The position numbers were made by a program, and so were the translations under genes. From positions 1,612,001 through 1,676,000 of the forward strand of contig OY970165.1 in assembly GCA_963706605.1 (NCBI GenBank): a DNA stretch of 64,000 bases, read 5' to 3'. The DNA comes from VRUE01 sp963706605 (GTDB lineage Bacteria > Actinomycetota > Thermoleophilia > Solirubrobacterales > 70-9). This document shows, in pieces, positions 34,605 to 44,049 of this stretch. The notes under the pieces are model-generated. The model was given only the letters and a program-made list of their open reading frames with translations. It had not been told where the DNA came from and did not search any database. Positions within the stretch are counted from its first letter, which is position 1, and each line of letters opens with the position of its first letter.

Positions 34605-37600
34605 GTGAGACGCCACGCGAAAGCATCGACCGCGGGATCGAACCAGGGCCACGCCGGTGACTTCGGCCGCGCCTTCCGTCGGGCCGTCACCCGTGGTGCC
34701 GCACCTCACGTCAACGGGAGTGGTGCGCGCTCGGACGTCCCTACGGCGGCGGACGTTTCCGGCAGCCGCTCGATCCTCGCGATCGCGGCCCTCGCGCTTG
34801 CCGCCCTTCTCCTCTTCGCCGCACCGGCCTTCGCCGGCACCGCCACCGATCGCCCGCTGCTCTTCAGCTTCGATGGCTCCGGCACCGATGCCGGCGCCTT
34901 CTCGAATGTGCGGGCCCTCGAAATCGACCAGGCGAGCGGCACCGTCTACGTGATCGACCAGGGCCACAACGTCCTCGACAAGCTCAGCGCGGCAGGTGCC
35001 GCCCAGGACTTCTCGGCGACGGGCAGCTCTTCGCTGGCGTCAGGGTTCAACTTCTCCGAATTCTCCGACGTCGCCGTCGACAACTCAGCCACCAATCCGG
35101 GCCGCATCCAGGTGGTGCAGGGGTCCGGCCCGGTTAAAGCCTTCAGTCCCGCGGGCGCCTCGCTTTGGGAATTCTCCGACCTGGGCTTCGCCTGCGGCAT
35201 CGCGGTCGACACCGCCGGTCACCCCTGGATCAGCGACGACGTCGCGGTTCACGAGTACGCCGGCAGCGGCAGCCCGCCGGCCGAAATCGGCCTGCTTGAA
35301 ACCGCGCCGGATCATCCCTGCCGGCTGGATGTCGATGCCAGTGGCAACGTCTACGTCAACCGCGAATTCGGAGGTGTCGACAAGTACGAAGGCGGCGTCC
35401 TCGGCCCGACAATCGACCCAACCCCGAGCAACGGCGTCACGGTCGACCAGTCGAGCGCCACCGGCCACGTCTTCACGCTCCACGGCGAAGACTTCAACGA
35501 GTACGAATCCTCGGGCACGCTCGTCGGGACCTTCGGCTCCGGCGCGATCGGCAACGGCCAGGGGATCGCCTACGACAAGGCCCTCGATCGCGTCTACGTC
35601 TCTGACGGCAGCTCGAACACGGTCAAGGTCTTCGGGCCGCTGGTCAGCGGCACGGTTCCCGACCCGACGATCGAAGCCAGCGAAGTCGGGGTCTCCAAAG
35701 CGAAATTCCACGGCAAGATCAACCCGCAGAGCGTCCCCAACAGCTACTTCTTCGAATGGAAGGAAGGCGAAGGGGAAAGCTGGCTTGGAGCGCAATCCTC
35801 CGCGCCGCAGTCCCTGCCCGAAGACAGCTCAGAACACGCGGTCTCCTTCAACGCCACCGGGCTCAGAGGCAACACGACCTACCAGGTGCGCCTGGTCGGC
35901 GTCAACACCGAAAACCACCTGAGGGCGGTCTCCAGCGCCGATACCTTCGCCACCGCCACCGCCACTGCGGCCCCAGCCGTGACGATCGCCGCGCCTTCCT
36001 CGGTGACCACCACGACCGCGAAAGTCACGGGCACCGTCGACCCCCAGGAAGACTTCGGCACGACTTGGCACACCGAAATAAGCACCGACCCCGCCTGTTC
36101 CTCGGAATTCTCCGAAGGACCCACGGAAAACCTCGAATCCGAATCCTCCAGCCCGGTCTCCGAAGACCTCACCGGCCTGCTCCCCAGCCAGCATTACTGC
36201 GTGCGGATCAGCGCCACCAACAGCTTCGGCCCCGCGGCTTCTGAAACCAAAGAATTCACCACCCAGGCGATCGCACCGGACCAGGTCTTCACCGCCTTCG
36301 CGGCGCCGAGGACCGACACGACGGCCCGTATCAACGCTCGGGTGAACCCAGAGGGCGCCCCCCTCACCTACCACTTCGAATACAGCGAAGACGGCGGGGC
36401 CACCTGGATCCCGCTGGCGAACCGCCAAAACACGAGCGGCGCCAGGGTGCAGATCGTCGTCGCCGACGAGCTCACCAACCTCCAGCCGAACACCACCTAC
36501 AGCTACCGCTTCTTTGCCGAAAACAGCGGCGGCCCCGCTTCCCCGCAGGGTGATGCAAAGACCTTCACAACGCGCACGAGCGCCGAAACCGTTCTGCCGG
36601 CGCGCGGCATCGAGCTGGTCAACAGCCCCGACAAGGGGGTCCAGAACGCCACCCCTCCGCTGCTCGGCAGCGGGCTGCCGCCACTGTCCGCCGATGGCAA
36701 CAGCTTCGTGTGGACCGTCACCGGCGGCGCACCCGGCGGGACCAGCGGCGCCTCCAATGCGTTCCTGGCCGGCCGCGGCGCCGACGGCTGGCACTCGCGC
36801 AGCTTGCTCCCCCCGGCCCCGGTGCAAGTGGGTGGCGGCAGTCGTCAGTATCTGCCCGCGTCGATCTCCGCGGATTTCTCCCACTTCCTCTTCGCCACCC
36901 TCAACGGGAGCGGCGCACCGCTTCAGGCTCTGCCCGGGAGTACGTACGCGCGCCTCGACGCAGAACAGAACCAGGAACTTCTCGCCACTGTCGAAGCTGA
37001 AAGAGGCAACTTCGCGGCTCTGGATTTCGACGCCACCGACGATCTCCAGCACGTCCTGATCGTCAACCGCGATACGGGCCTGCTCGAAGACATCGGCGAC
37101 GGCAGCCCCGAAGTGGTCGGCCTGATGAGCGACGGCCTGCCGCCGGCCTGCGGCATACGAATCGGCGAAGGCTTCAAGGGGGCCGGCAATGCCCTGGCTG
37201 GCCATGCCCAGAACTACCCCGGCTACCACTGGCTCGCGACAACCGATGCCTCCCGTGTCTTCTTCGAGTCCGCGGGGAACACCTGCAGCAAAAGGCTGAA
37301 CCTCTACGTCCGCAACCGCGAAACCGACACCACCACCGAGATCGCACCGGCAATTACCAAAAGCGTGGAATTCATCCGTGCGACCCCGGATGGCCGGAGC
37401 GCCTTCCTCGTCTCCAGGGATGAGCTGAATGGCGAAGACACCAATTCGAACGGGGATGTCTACCGCTGGGAGGAAGGCTCCGGCTTGACCTGCCTCACCT
37501 GTGTGGTCCCCGACGCGGGAATAACCACCTACAACGGCGGCTCGCTCCACACGCTCGTATCGGATGACTCCTCACACCTCTACTTCGAGTCGCCAAGACA

Positions 37601-38471
37601 GCTGATTCCAGGGGAGGGTGTTGACGGCGAGTACAACCTGTATGTGGTGAGCGGCGGCGAGCTGCGCTACGTCGCGACGCCACACGACAGGGAAAACGAT
37701 CTTTTGGACGAAAATTCCGCCCGAATCTCCAGCGACGGCAACGTCCTCGTCTTCCGCTCCTCCGAAAACCTGCTGACGGAAGACGCGATCACTGCGGAAT
37801 GCCTGAGCACCGGGGGGGGCCATGATCACCCATGCAACGAGCTTTACCGCTATGACGATCGCGATGGCAGCCTCGAGTGCGTGTCGTGCAGGCGAGGCGG
37901 TCTCACCACGGGCGGCACCGACAGTAACTTCGCCCTCTCCGCCGACGGGGAAACGATCGCCTTCGTGAGCGGCGGGCCGCTGCTTGCCGAAGACATCAAC
38001 GGGGCTCCCGACGGGTATGAGTGGTATCGCGGCTCGCTCAGGTTGATCAGCGACGGCGAATCGAAATACCCGCAGTGGGGTGCGGGCAGCGCATCCGCGG
38101 TCAAGGTGCTGGGCGTGGACGCGGACGGAAGTGACATCTTCTTCTCCGTCGCGGCGCCCACCCCGGTTACGGGATACGAGCACGACGGGCTCGTCAACAT
38201 CTATGACGCGCGGGTCGGCGGCGGCTTTCCGCGGCCGACGTCACCTGCTCCCTGCAGCGGGGACTCCTGTCAGGGGCCGTTGCAGGCGGCTCCGGAGGGC
38301 GCCACGACCGCAAGCGCGGGGTTCAGCGGGCACGGCAACGTGGCGCCGCAGGTACACAAGCGGCGCCCATGTGCGCACAAGCGTGGTCAGGCAAGACGCC
38401 ACTGCGTGAGGAAACACAAGAGGCAGGCACGAATTGCGAATGCCCACGACAACACGGGGAGGGCAAAGTGA
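34605..38471 (+). CDS. Giant exported protein: NHL-like propeller, fibronectin-III-like repeats, TolB-like propeller, basic C-terminus
   Basis: 1288 aa from GTG 34605. A ~55-residue basic leader precedes the signal helix (about 56-78, ending PAFAG). Residues ~85-350 look like an NHL/WD propeller (GTVYVIDQGHN, GIAVDTAGHPWIS, NRVYVSDGSSN-type strands). Residues ~350-655 hold three fibronectin-III-like domains, each closing with an NTTYxxR strand. Residues ~660-1210 resemble a TolB propeller (ARISSDGNVLVFRS, FALSADGETIAFVSG). The C-terminal ~40 residues are Lys/Arg-rich with two Cys (KRRPCAHKRGQARRHCVRK). Extracellular or wall-attached role is inferred; no enzyme motif. First gene of the operon. 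Glu codons are mostly GAA. Confidence 0.82.
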   Translation: MRRHAKASTAGSNQGHAGDFGRAFRRAVTRGAAPHVNGSGARSDVPTAADVSGSRSILAIAALALAALLLFAAPAFAGTATDRPLLFSFDGSGTDAGAFSNVRALEIDQASGTVYVIDQGHNVLDKLSAAGAAQDFSATGSSSLASGFNFSEFSDVAVDNSATNPGRIQVVQGSGPVKAFSPAGASLWEFSDLGFACGIAVDTAGHPWISDDVAVHEYAGSGSPPAEIGLLETAPDHPCRLDVDASGNVYVNREFGGVDKYEGGVLGPTIDPTPSNGVTVDQSSATGHVFTLHGEDFNEYESSGTLVGTFGSGAIGNGQGIAYDKALDRVYVSDGSSNTVKVFGPLVSGTVPDPTIEASEVGVSKAKFHGKINPQSVPNSYFFEWKEGEGESWLGAQSSAPQSLPEDSSEHAVSFNATGLRGNTTYQVRLVGVNTENHLRAVSSADTFATATATAAPAVTIAAPSSVTTTTAKVTGTVDPQEDFGTTWHTEISTDPACSSEFSEGPTENLESESSSPVSEDLTGLLPSQHYCVRISATNSFGPAASETKEFTTQAIAPDQVFTAFAAPRTDTTARINARVNPEGAPLTYHFEYSEDGGATWIPLANRQNTSGARVQIVVADELTNLQPNTTYSYRFFAENSGGPASPQGDAKTFTTRTSAETVLPARGIELVNSPDKGVQNATPPLLGSGLPPLSADGNSFVWTVTGGAPGGTSGASNAFLAGRGADGWHSRSLLPPAPVQVGGGSRQYLPASISADFSHFLFATLNGSGAPLQALPGSTYARLDAEQNQELLATVEAERGNFAALDFDATDDLQHVLIVNRDTGLLEDIGDGSPEVVGLMSDGLPPACGIRIGEGFKGAGNALAGHAQNYPGYHWLATTDASRVFFESAGNTCSKRLNLYVRNRETDTTTEIAPAITKSVEFIRATPDGRSAFLVSRDELNGEDTNSNGDVYRWEEGSGLTCLTCVVPDAGITTYNGGSLHTLVSDDSSHLYFESPRQLIPGEGVDGEYNLYVVSGGELRYVATPHDRENDLLDENSARISSDGNVLVFRSSENLLTEDAITAECLSTGGGHDHPCNELYRYDDRDGSLECVSCRRGGLTTGGTDSNFALSADGETIAFVSGGPLLAEDINGAPDGYEWYRGSLRLISDGESKYPQWGAGSASAVKVLGVDADGSDIFFSVAAPTPVTGYEHDGLVNIYDARVGGGFPRPTSPAPCSGDSCQGPLQAAPEGATTASAGFSGHGNVAPQVHKRRPCAHKRGQARRHCVRKHKRQARIANAHDNTGRAK

Positions 38472-38503
38472 TTGCCCGCCGGCGGAACAGGGAGAGCAAA
38501 GCC

Positions 38504-41500
38504 ATGAGCGAGAAGAAGACCAGCGCGCCCGCCCACCGCGGACCGCACCGAGCAGTCCTCTGCGCCGTCGTTGCCGCCCTCTGTGTCCTGGGCATGGCGC
38601 CCCTGGCACGCGCTGCCTCGGGCCCGGCCTATGCCGTCAAGGCCAACTGGGGTGACACCTACCTTCAGCCCGGTGGGGAAGGCCAGTTCTTCCTCTACAT
38701 CCGCAACGACGGAGATGAAACCGGCGCGGAACCGCTGACGATCAGCGATCAGCTTCCGGCCGGGGTCAGCATCAACTCGATCGAATGGGTAAACGCGCAA
38801 AACGGCTTCAACCTCGCGACCTTCTGCTCGGGCGCCGGAACCGGCACGCTGAGCTGTACGCTGCCGAGCGCGCAGGTCGAAGAACTGGCGCCTGCTCCAG
38901 GGGGGCAGTTCGGCCCCTTTCACGGGGACGGCGGCTTCACCCCGAAGCCGACCGGTTTCATGCCCGTCCTCTATATCAACGTGGCCATCGACAGCGGCGC
39001 CACCGGGGTCGGCACCAACACGGCGACCGTCTCGGGCGGCGGCGCTGCCCAGGCGGTGAGCGACGTCGACCCGGTTACCTTCAGCGCCACCCCGTCGGAA
39101 TTCGGGCTGGTTCCGGGCAGCTTTGAAGCAGATCTCTACTCCGGCGAATTCCCCTTCGGCGCCCCGATCCGCCAGGCCGGCGACCGGCCCTTCGAGTTGC
39201 GGGTCAACTTCGACGTCACGGAGTCGACCGGGGTGGACCCCGTCGATCACCTTCGCTACACGACTCCGCACGGGCGCCTCGCGGACGTGGAGGTGACCTT
39301 GCCGCGCGGAGTTGTCGGCAACCCCGAGGCAACGCCGAAGTGTGACCCGATTGAATTCGTCAAACAGGGGACGGTGCTGAGCTCGACGCAGTGCCCGCCC
39401 GACACCCAGGTTGGCTACCTGAATATCTGGTTTGGCAACGGAACCCGCAATCATGGGGAAGGGGGGCTTTCGGCCGGCAAAGACCCCGCGGCGTCTCTTA
39501 CGCGGGTCCCGATCTACAACTTGAAGCCGCCCAGGGGCGTTCCCGCGGATTTCGCCTTTTTCGTGGGTGGGCTGGTCCAGGCCCACATCTACCCCAACCT
39601 CGATCCGGCCCAGAACTACGCGATCAAGACGGTGACCCCGAACATCTCCGATCAGATTGAGGTGCGGGGCAGTGAGGTCACCTTCTGGGGTGTGCCCGGT
39701 GACCCCGCTCACGACAAGACGCGCTTTTTCAACGGCAATCCCGGGACCGACCCGGTAGTGGGCGCCCACTACGGCGCCGTTATCCGCCCCCTGCTGACCA
39801 ACCCGAGCGACTGCGGCTTTGACAACGGCGCCGCCCGCATCCGCGCCGACTCCTACAACGATCTCGGGAAATTCACGCCGGTCGAAGAGGGCAGCAACCC
39901 GCTCAACGTCGAAGGCTGCGATGACCTCAGGTTCCGCTTCAAACCCGACATCGCCCTGGAGCCGACCTCCAGGGACGCCGGGGCCTCGACCGGGCTCGAC
40001 GTCCACCTCAAGGTGCCGCTGCGAAGCGACGAAGTAAGCGACGCCACCAGGCTCTATGCCCAAAACGGCGACGTGCAGGGGATCGCGACGCCGCCGATGA
40101 AGGAAGCGGTGGTCACCTTCCCCCAGGGGATGACGGTCAACCCGGCCGCCGCCCAGGGGCTGGGATCCTGCTCGCCGGCCCAGATCGGGCTCGGCACCGA
40201 TTCCCCGGTCACCTGCCCGGCCAGCTCCCAGTACGGGACCCTGATCCTGCACACGCCGCTTTTGCCGATCAACGAACAGCCCGAAGGCTTCGTCTACATC
40301 GCCAAGCAAAACGACAACCCCTTCCACAACTTCCTCTCGCTCTACCTGGTGATCCAGGAACCGAACCGAGGGATCTTGGTCAAGATCCCGGGCAGGGTCG
40401 ACCTCGACCCAAAGACCGGGCAGATCACGACCACCTTCGAAGACCTGCCCCAGTTCCCGGTCTCCGATATGCAGATGAGCCTGAAGGGTGGCCTCAGAGC
40501 CGGATTGGTAAACCCGCAGACCTGCGGCACCAAGACGATCGAAGCGACCTTCTACTCCTGGCACGATCCCACCACCCCCCACACGGTCAACAGCAACTAC
40601 GAGATCACCCAGAACCCCGACGGCTCACCCTGCTTCAAGAGCCCGACGGAACGGCCCTTTGACCCGGCGCTCTCCGGCGGCACGGTCAACAACGCAGCCG
40701 GCTCCTACTCGCCGATGGAGCTGCGCCTGCAGCGCACCGACTTCGACCAGGAGCTATCGGGGGTCGAAGGAACCGCGCCTCCGGGCCTTCTGGCATCGCT
40801 TAAGGGCGTCGGCCGCTGCTCAGACGCGGCGATCGCCGCGGCGGCGACTCCGGGCAGAACCGGCACCGAAGAGGTCAACTCGCCGAGCTGTCCGGCATCG
40901 AGCCTGGTCGGGTCGGTCGACGCCGGCGCCGGTGTAGGCCAGGTATTGACCTACGTCAAAGGCAAGGTCTACCTAGCCGGCCCCTACAAAGGAGCGCCGG
41001 TGAGCGGCGTGGCGATAGTCCCGGCGGTTGCAGGACCCTTCGACCTTGGAGTGATCGTCACCAGGGCCCCGGGCTACGTCAACCCCAAGACCGCAGAACT
41101 ACATCTCGTCACCGACCCGCTACCGCTGATCTTCAAGGGTGTTCCAGTCAGAGTCAGAGACATCCAGGTCCACCTGAACAGAAACCACTTCACCTTGAAC
41201 CCGACCAACTGCGAACCGTTCGCCTTGACGGGAACCCTGTTCTCCTCCGAAGGCAAATCAAAGCAGGGAGGCAGCCGCTTCCAGGCAGCTGACTGCGCTT
41301 CGCTCGGCTTCAAGCCAAAGCTCGAAACCCGCCTCTTCGGCGGCACCCACCGCGGAGCCCACCCGAAGTTCAGGGGTGTCTTCAAAGCCAGAGAAGGCGA
41401 TGCAAACGTCGCCGGAGCCGTGGTGACGCTGCCTCGCTCTGAGTTCCTCGACCAGGCGCACATCCGCACGATCTGCACCAGGGTTCAGTTCGCCGCCGGC

Positions 41501-41914
41501 GGCGGCAACGGGGAACAGTGCCCGGCGGGATCGATCTACGGCCACGCGGTGGCAAAGACCCCCTTGCTCGAAGAAGAACTGCAGGGGCCGGTCTACCTCA
41601 GGTCTTCAAACCACAACCTGCCCGACTTGGTCGCAGACCTGCACGGCATCGTCAACGTCGAAGTCGTCGGCAGGATCGACTCGATCAAAGGCGGGATCAG
41701 AGCCAACTTCGAACAGATCCCAGACGCACCGGTCGAAAGCTTCACGATCACGATGCAGGGCGGCAAGAAGGGCCTGCTCGTCAACAGCAGAAACATCTGC
41801 GCCCACGACTACAAGATCAACGCCGAATTCAAAGGCCAAAACGGCAAGGAAGCCACCCTGACCCCCACCCTCAAGGCTTCCTGCAAAGCCCAGCGGAAAG
41901 CCAAACGACGTTGA
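38504..41914 (+). CDS. Giant exported protein with DUF11-like domain and four Cys-containing repeat modules
   Basis: 1136 aa from ATG 38504, with AGGGAGAG (38489-38496) upstream; the frame opens earlier inside the preceding gene. Signal peptide about 1-35. A DUF11-like beta domain (about 40-150) is followed by repeated modules of roughly 180-230 residues near 265, 535, 760 and 970. Each module has a Cys, then a CPA/CPP-S-x-x-G turn, a Pro-rich strand, a Gly-rich segment and a closing Cys (compare CPASSQYGTLILHTPLLP and CPAGSIYGHAVAKTPLL). It ends with CKAQRKAKRR, a basic tail after Cys. Surface protein of unknown function; this family seems characteristic of Thermoleophilia (recalled, not checked). 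Confidence 0.82.
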   Translation: MSEKKTSAPAHRGPHRAVLCAVVAALCVLGMAPLARAASGPAYAVKANWGDTYLQPGGEGQFFLYIRNDGDETGAEPLTISDQLPAGVSINSIEWVNAQNGFNLATFCSGAGTGTLSCTLPSAQVEELAPAPGGQFGPFHGDGGFTPKPTGFMPVLYINVAIDSGATGVGTNTATVSGGGAAQAVSDVDPVTFSATPSEFGLVPGSFEADLYSGEFPFGAPIRQAGDRPFELRVNFDVTESTGVDPVDHLRYTTPHGRLADVEVTLPRGVVGNPEATPKCDPIEFVKQGTVLSSTQCPPDTQVGYLNIWFGNGTRNHGEGGLSAGKDPAASLTRVPIYNLKPPRGVPADFAFFVGGLVQAHIYPNLDPAQNYAIKTVTPNISDQIEVRGSEVTFWGVPGDPAHDKTRFFNGNPGTDPVVGAHYGAVIRPLLTNPSDCGFDNGAARIRADSYNDLGKFTPVEEGSNPLNVEGCDDLRFRFKPDIALEPTSRDAGASTGLDVHLKVPLRSDEVSDATRLYAQNGDVQGIATPPMKEAVVTFPQGMTVNPAAAQGLGSCSPAQIGLGTDSPVTCPASSQYGTLILHTPLLPINEQPEGFVYIAKQNDNPFHNFLSLYLVIQEPNRGILVKIPGRVDLDPKTGQITTTFEDLPQFPVSDMQMSLKGGLRAGLVNPQTCGTKTIEATFYSWHDPTTPHTVNSNYEITQNPDGSPCFKSPTERPFDPALSGGTVNNAAGSYSPMELRLQRTDFDQELSGVEGTAPPGLLASLKGVGRCSDAAIAAAATPGRTGTEEVNSPSCPASSLVGSVDAGAGVGQVLTYVKGKVYLAGPYKGAPVSGVAIVPAVAGPFDLGVIVTRAPGYVNPKTAELHLVTDPLPLIFKGVPVRVRDIQVHLNRNHFTLNPTNCEPFALTGTLFSSEGKSKQGGSRFQAADCASLGFKPKLETRLFGGTHRGAHPKFRGVFKAREGDANVAGAVVTLPRSEFLDQAHIRTICTRVQFAAGGGNGEQCPAGSIYGHAVAKTPLLEEELQGPVYLRSSNHNLPDLVADLHGIVNVEVVGRIDSIKGGIRANFEQIPDAPVESFTITMQGGKKGLLVNSRNICAHDYKINAEFKGQNGKEATLTPTLKASCKAQRKAKRR

Positions 41915-42687
41915 AGCGGGCGGTAAGCGCAGTATTGGCCGCTGCCCTTCTGGCGGCGGCCCCGCAGGTGGGCGCGGAGCTGGTCCAGAAGGGCACCATC
42001 CGGGTGGCGCTCAGCGGCACGCTCTCACCGACCAGGCTGCCACGGCACGGGACCGCGCCGATCAAGGTCTCGATCGGCGGCCACATCTCCTCCACCTCCC
42101 CAAGCGCCCCGCCACCCCAACTGGAGCAGGTCAGCTTCGCCTTCAACAAGGCGGGCAAGCTCGACCTCGCAGGACTGCCCCGTTGCAGGTTGGGCCACAT
42201 CGATCCCTCGACCACCCAGGAGGCGCTGCTTGCTTGTGAACCCTCCTTGATCGGAGAAGGCCACTTCTCGGCAAACGTCCGCTTCCCCGAGCAGTCCCCC
42301 TTTCCCTCCGAGGGGAAGGTATTGGCCTTCAGCGGAGTGCTCAGGGGACAGTCGGTGATCTTCGCCCACATCTACGGCACCAAGCCGGTCCCGACCTCCT
42401 ACGTCCTTCCTTTGACGATCTCCCACAAAGGCGGGATGTTCGGCACCGTGATGCACGCCTCCCTGCCCGAAGCCACGGGGGAATGGGGATACGTAACGGG
42501 CCTTGATCTGAAGCTGGGACGCACCTACTCGGCCCACGGCAAGAAGCGGAGCTTCCTCTCCGCAGGATGCCCTGCCCCGAAGGGATTCCCCGGAGCCCTC
42601 TTTCCCCTCGTCAAAACCTCCTTTGCCTTCGTCGGAGGCAAGACCCTGACCGCGACCCTGAACAGAAGCTGCAAGGCGAAGGGATAG
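41911..42687 (+). CDS. Exported protein of unknown function
   Basis: 258 aa from TTG 41911, which overlaps the preceding stop as TTGA. The longer frame from 41518 runs inside the upstream gene and is rejected because a signal peptide (RAVSAVLAAALLAAAPQVGAE) starts exactly at the TTG. Mature part is beta-rich, with Cys residues near the middle and in the last segment, and it ends RSCKAKG, again a basic tail after Cys. Shares wording such as GKxLAFSG and VxGKxLTATL with exported relatives. Third gene of the operon. Confidence 0.75.
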   Translation: MKRAVSAVLAAALLAAAPQVGAELVQKGTIRVALSGTLSPTRLPRHGTAPIKVSIGGHISSTSPSAPPPQLEQVSFAFNKAGKLDLAGLPRCRLGHIDPSTTQEALLACEPSLIGEGHFSANVRFPEQSPFPSEGKVLAFSGVLRGQSVIFAHIYGTKPVPTSYVLPLTISHKGGMFGTVMHASLPEATGEWGYVTGLDLKLGRTYSAHGKKRSFLSAGCPAPKGFPGALFPLVKTSFAFVGGKTLTATLNRSCKAKG

Positions 42688-42690
42688 ACC

Positions 42691-43392
42691 ATGAAGCAAC
42701 TCTCAAAGCGACTCAGCTACGCAAACGTCGTCTCGACCCTGGCCCTCTTTCTTGCCCTGGGAGGAGCTACGGCCTATGCCGTCAACCAGCTCCCACCGAA
42801 GTCGATCGGCGCAAAGCAGCTTCGCCCAGGTGCCGTAACCGCAGACAAGATCAGGAAGCACGCCGTCACCGCGCCGAAGATCGAAGCCAACGCGATCAAG
42901 AGCGGCAAGATCGCCGGCGGGGCCGTCAAGGAAGCAAAACTCGCCAACGCTTCAGTCACCAACCAAAAGCTCTCAAACGGAGCGGTCTCCACCGAGAAGA
43001 TCGCTAACGACGCAGTCGGAGGCGCTCAGGTGAACGAGTCGACCCTCTCCCAGGTGCCGAGCGCCCACGCCGCAGATACCTCGACCTTTGCCGAATCTGC
43101 GAACCCGGTCGCCTTTGCCGCGGTCAGCCAGGAAGGGAACGTCGACACGGCTCAGTCCAAGGGAGCGATCACGGTCACCCAGGGCAAAGAAGGCGGCATC
43201 TACTGCGTCTCGGTTGCGGGCTTTTCCCCCAGGGGAGCCCAGGTCACCCCCCGCTACACCGTCAGCGGCACGGTGGCCACCTTCGTCACGATCGGTGGCA
43301 CCGGGGACTGTCCCGCTCCCCAGGTCGAGGTGCAGACCTTCAACGCCGGCAGCCGGGTCAAAGAGCCGTTTTACGTTGTGCTCTATCGGTAG
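42691..43392 (+). CDS. Exported protein with decapeptide (A-V-x-x-x-K-I) repeats
   Basis: 233 aa from ATG 42691, 3 bp after the previous stop. Signal or anchor helix about 11-31. Residues ~36-115 hold eight consecutive 10-residue repeats of the type AVTADKIRKH, AVTAPKIEAN, AIKSGKIAGG, with small residue, hydrophobic and Lys-Ile/Leu at fixed spacing, as expected for a fibrous stalk or beta-solenoid. The C-terminal ~100 residues form a beta-rich head with two Cys (GIYCVSVAG, GDCPAPQ). Looks like a short surface fibre; no known function. Confidence 0.75.
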   Translation: MKQLSKRLSYANVVSTLALFLALGGATAYAVNQLPPKSIGAKQLRPGAVTADKIRKHAVTAPKIEANAIKSGKIAGGAVKEAKLANASVTNQKLSNGAVSTEKIANDAVGGAQVNESTLSQVPSAHAADTSTFAESANPVAFAAVSQEGNVDTAQSKGAITVTQGKEGGIYCVSVAGFSPRGAQVTPRYTVSGTVATFVTIGGTGDCPAPQVEVQTFNAGSRVKEPFYVVLYR

Positions 43393-43424
43393 CCGATAAA
43401 CGCGCAATTCCTTAGTATGGCCCT

Positions 43425-43997
43425 GTGAAGAGCGGACCTAAGCTGATCGCGACTGGCCTGGTGCTGCTGTTGCTCGCCACCGGGCTCATCGCCTGTGGCG
43501 GCAGCAGCGATGGGACGAGCTCCGCTGTGAGCACCGCGACCACGGCGCCGGCCGGCGGCGAAGATCACAAGGGGGGCGAAGCCAGCATCGAAGAATTCGG
43601 CTCTGAAGCCGAAGGCTCTGACCGGGAGCAGCTCCTCGCCGTATTCGACGACTACATGAACGCGGTGGCCGACAAGGACTACGGCACTGCCTGCTCCCAT
43701 ATCTCCGCGACCGTGCAGGGTTCTTTGGAACAGCTCGCAGGCGAAGCTCATGGCGGCAAGGGCTGCACCGCGATTCTCCCCAAGCTGCTCTCCCCGACGG
43801 CACCGGCGGTGGCCCGCGAGCAGGCCAACGGGAAGATCACCAAGGTCCGCGTCGAAGGCGATCAGGCCTTCGTTGTCTTCCATGCCCCCGGCGCCAAGCT
43901 CTACCAGCTGACGATGGTCAAGGAAGGCGGGGAGTGGAAGACCGCGACGGTAGCGGCGGGGATTTTGGTGCCCGACCTGAGCGGCGTGACGCAGTAA
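43425..43997 (+). CDS. Lipoprotein with NTF2/DUF4878-like domain
   Basis: 190 aa from GTG 43425. Lipobox LIAC places the lipid-modified Cys near residue 21; a Ser/Thr/Ala linker leads to an NTF2-like domain (VFDDYMNAVADKDYGTACSHIS, then VEGDQAFVVFHAPGAKLYQLTMVKEGGEWK). It has two Cys about 30 residues apart in the domain. Follows the operon by 32 bp. Glu is encoded by about ten GAA and three GAG, whereas the next, cytoplasmic gene uses GAG. Confidence 0.8.
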   Translation: MKSGPKLIATGLVLLLLATGLIACGGSSDGTSSAVSTATTAPAGGEDHKGGEASIEEFGSEAEGSDREQLLAVFDDYMNAVADKDYGTACSHISATVQGSLEQLAGEAHGGKGCTAILPKLLSPTAPAVAREQANGKITKVRVEGDQAFVVFHAPGAKLYQLTMVKEGGEWKTATVAAGILVPDLSGVTQ

Positions 43998-44049
43998 GCC
44001 CCCGGGCCACCCGTCGAGTAGAACTCATCCCTTGAAGGAGCCCAGCACC

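Noticed and set aside
38387..40582. 731-aa minus-strand open frame under the surface-protein gene
   Set aside because: Shadow of 38504-41914; low-complexity Val/Gly/Asp/Arg content and no motif.
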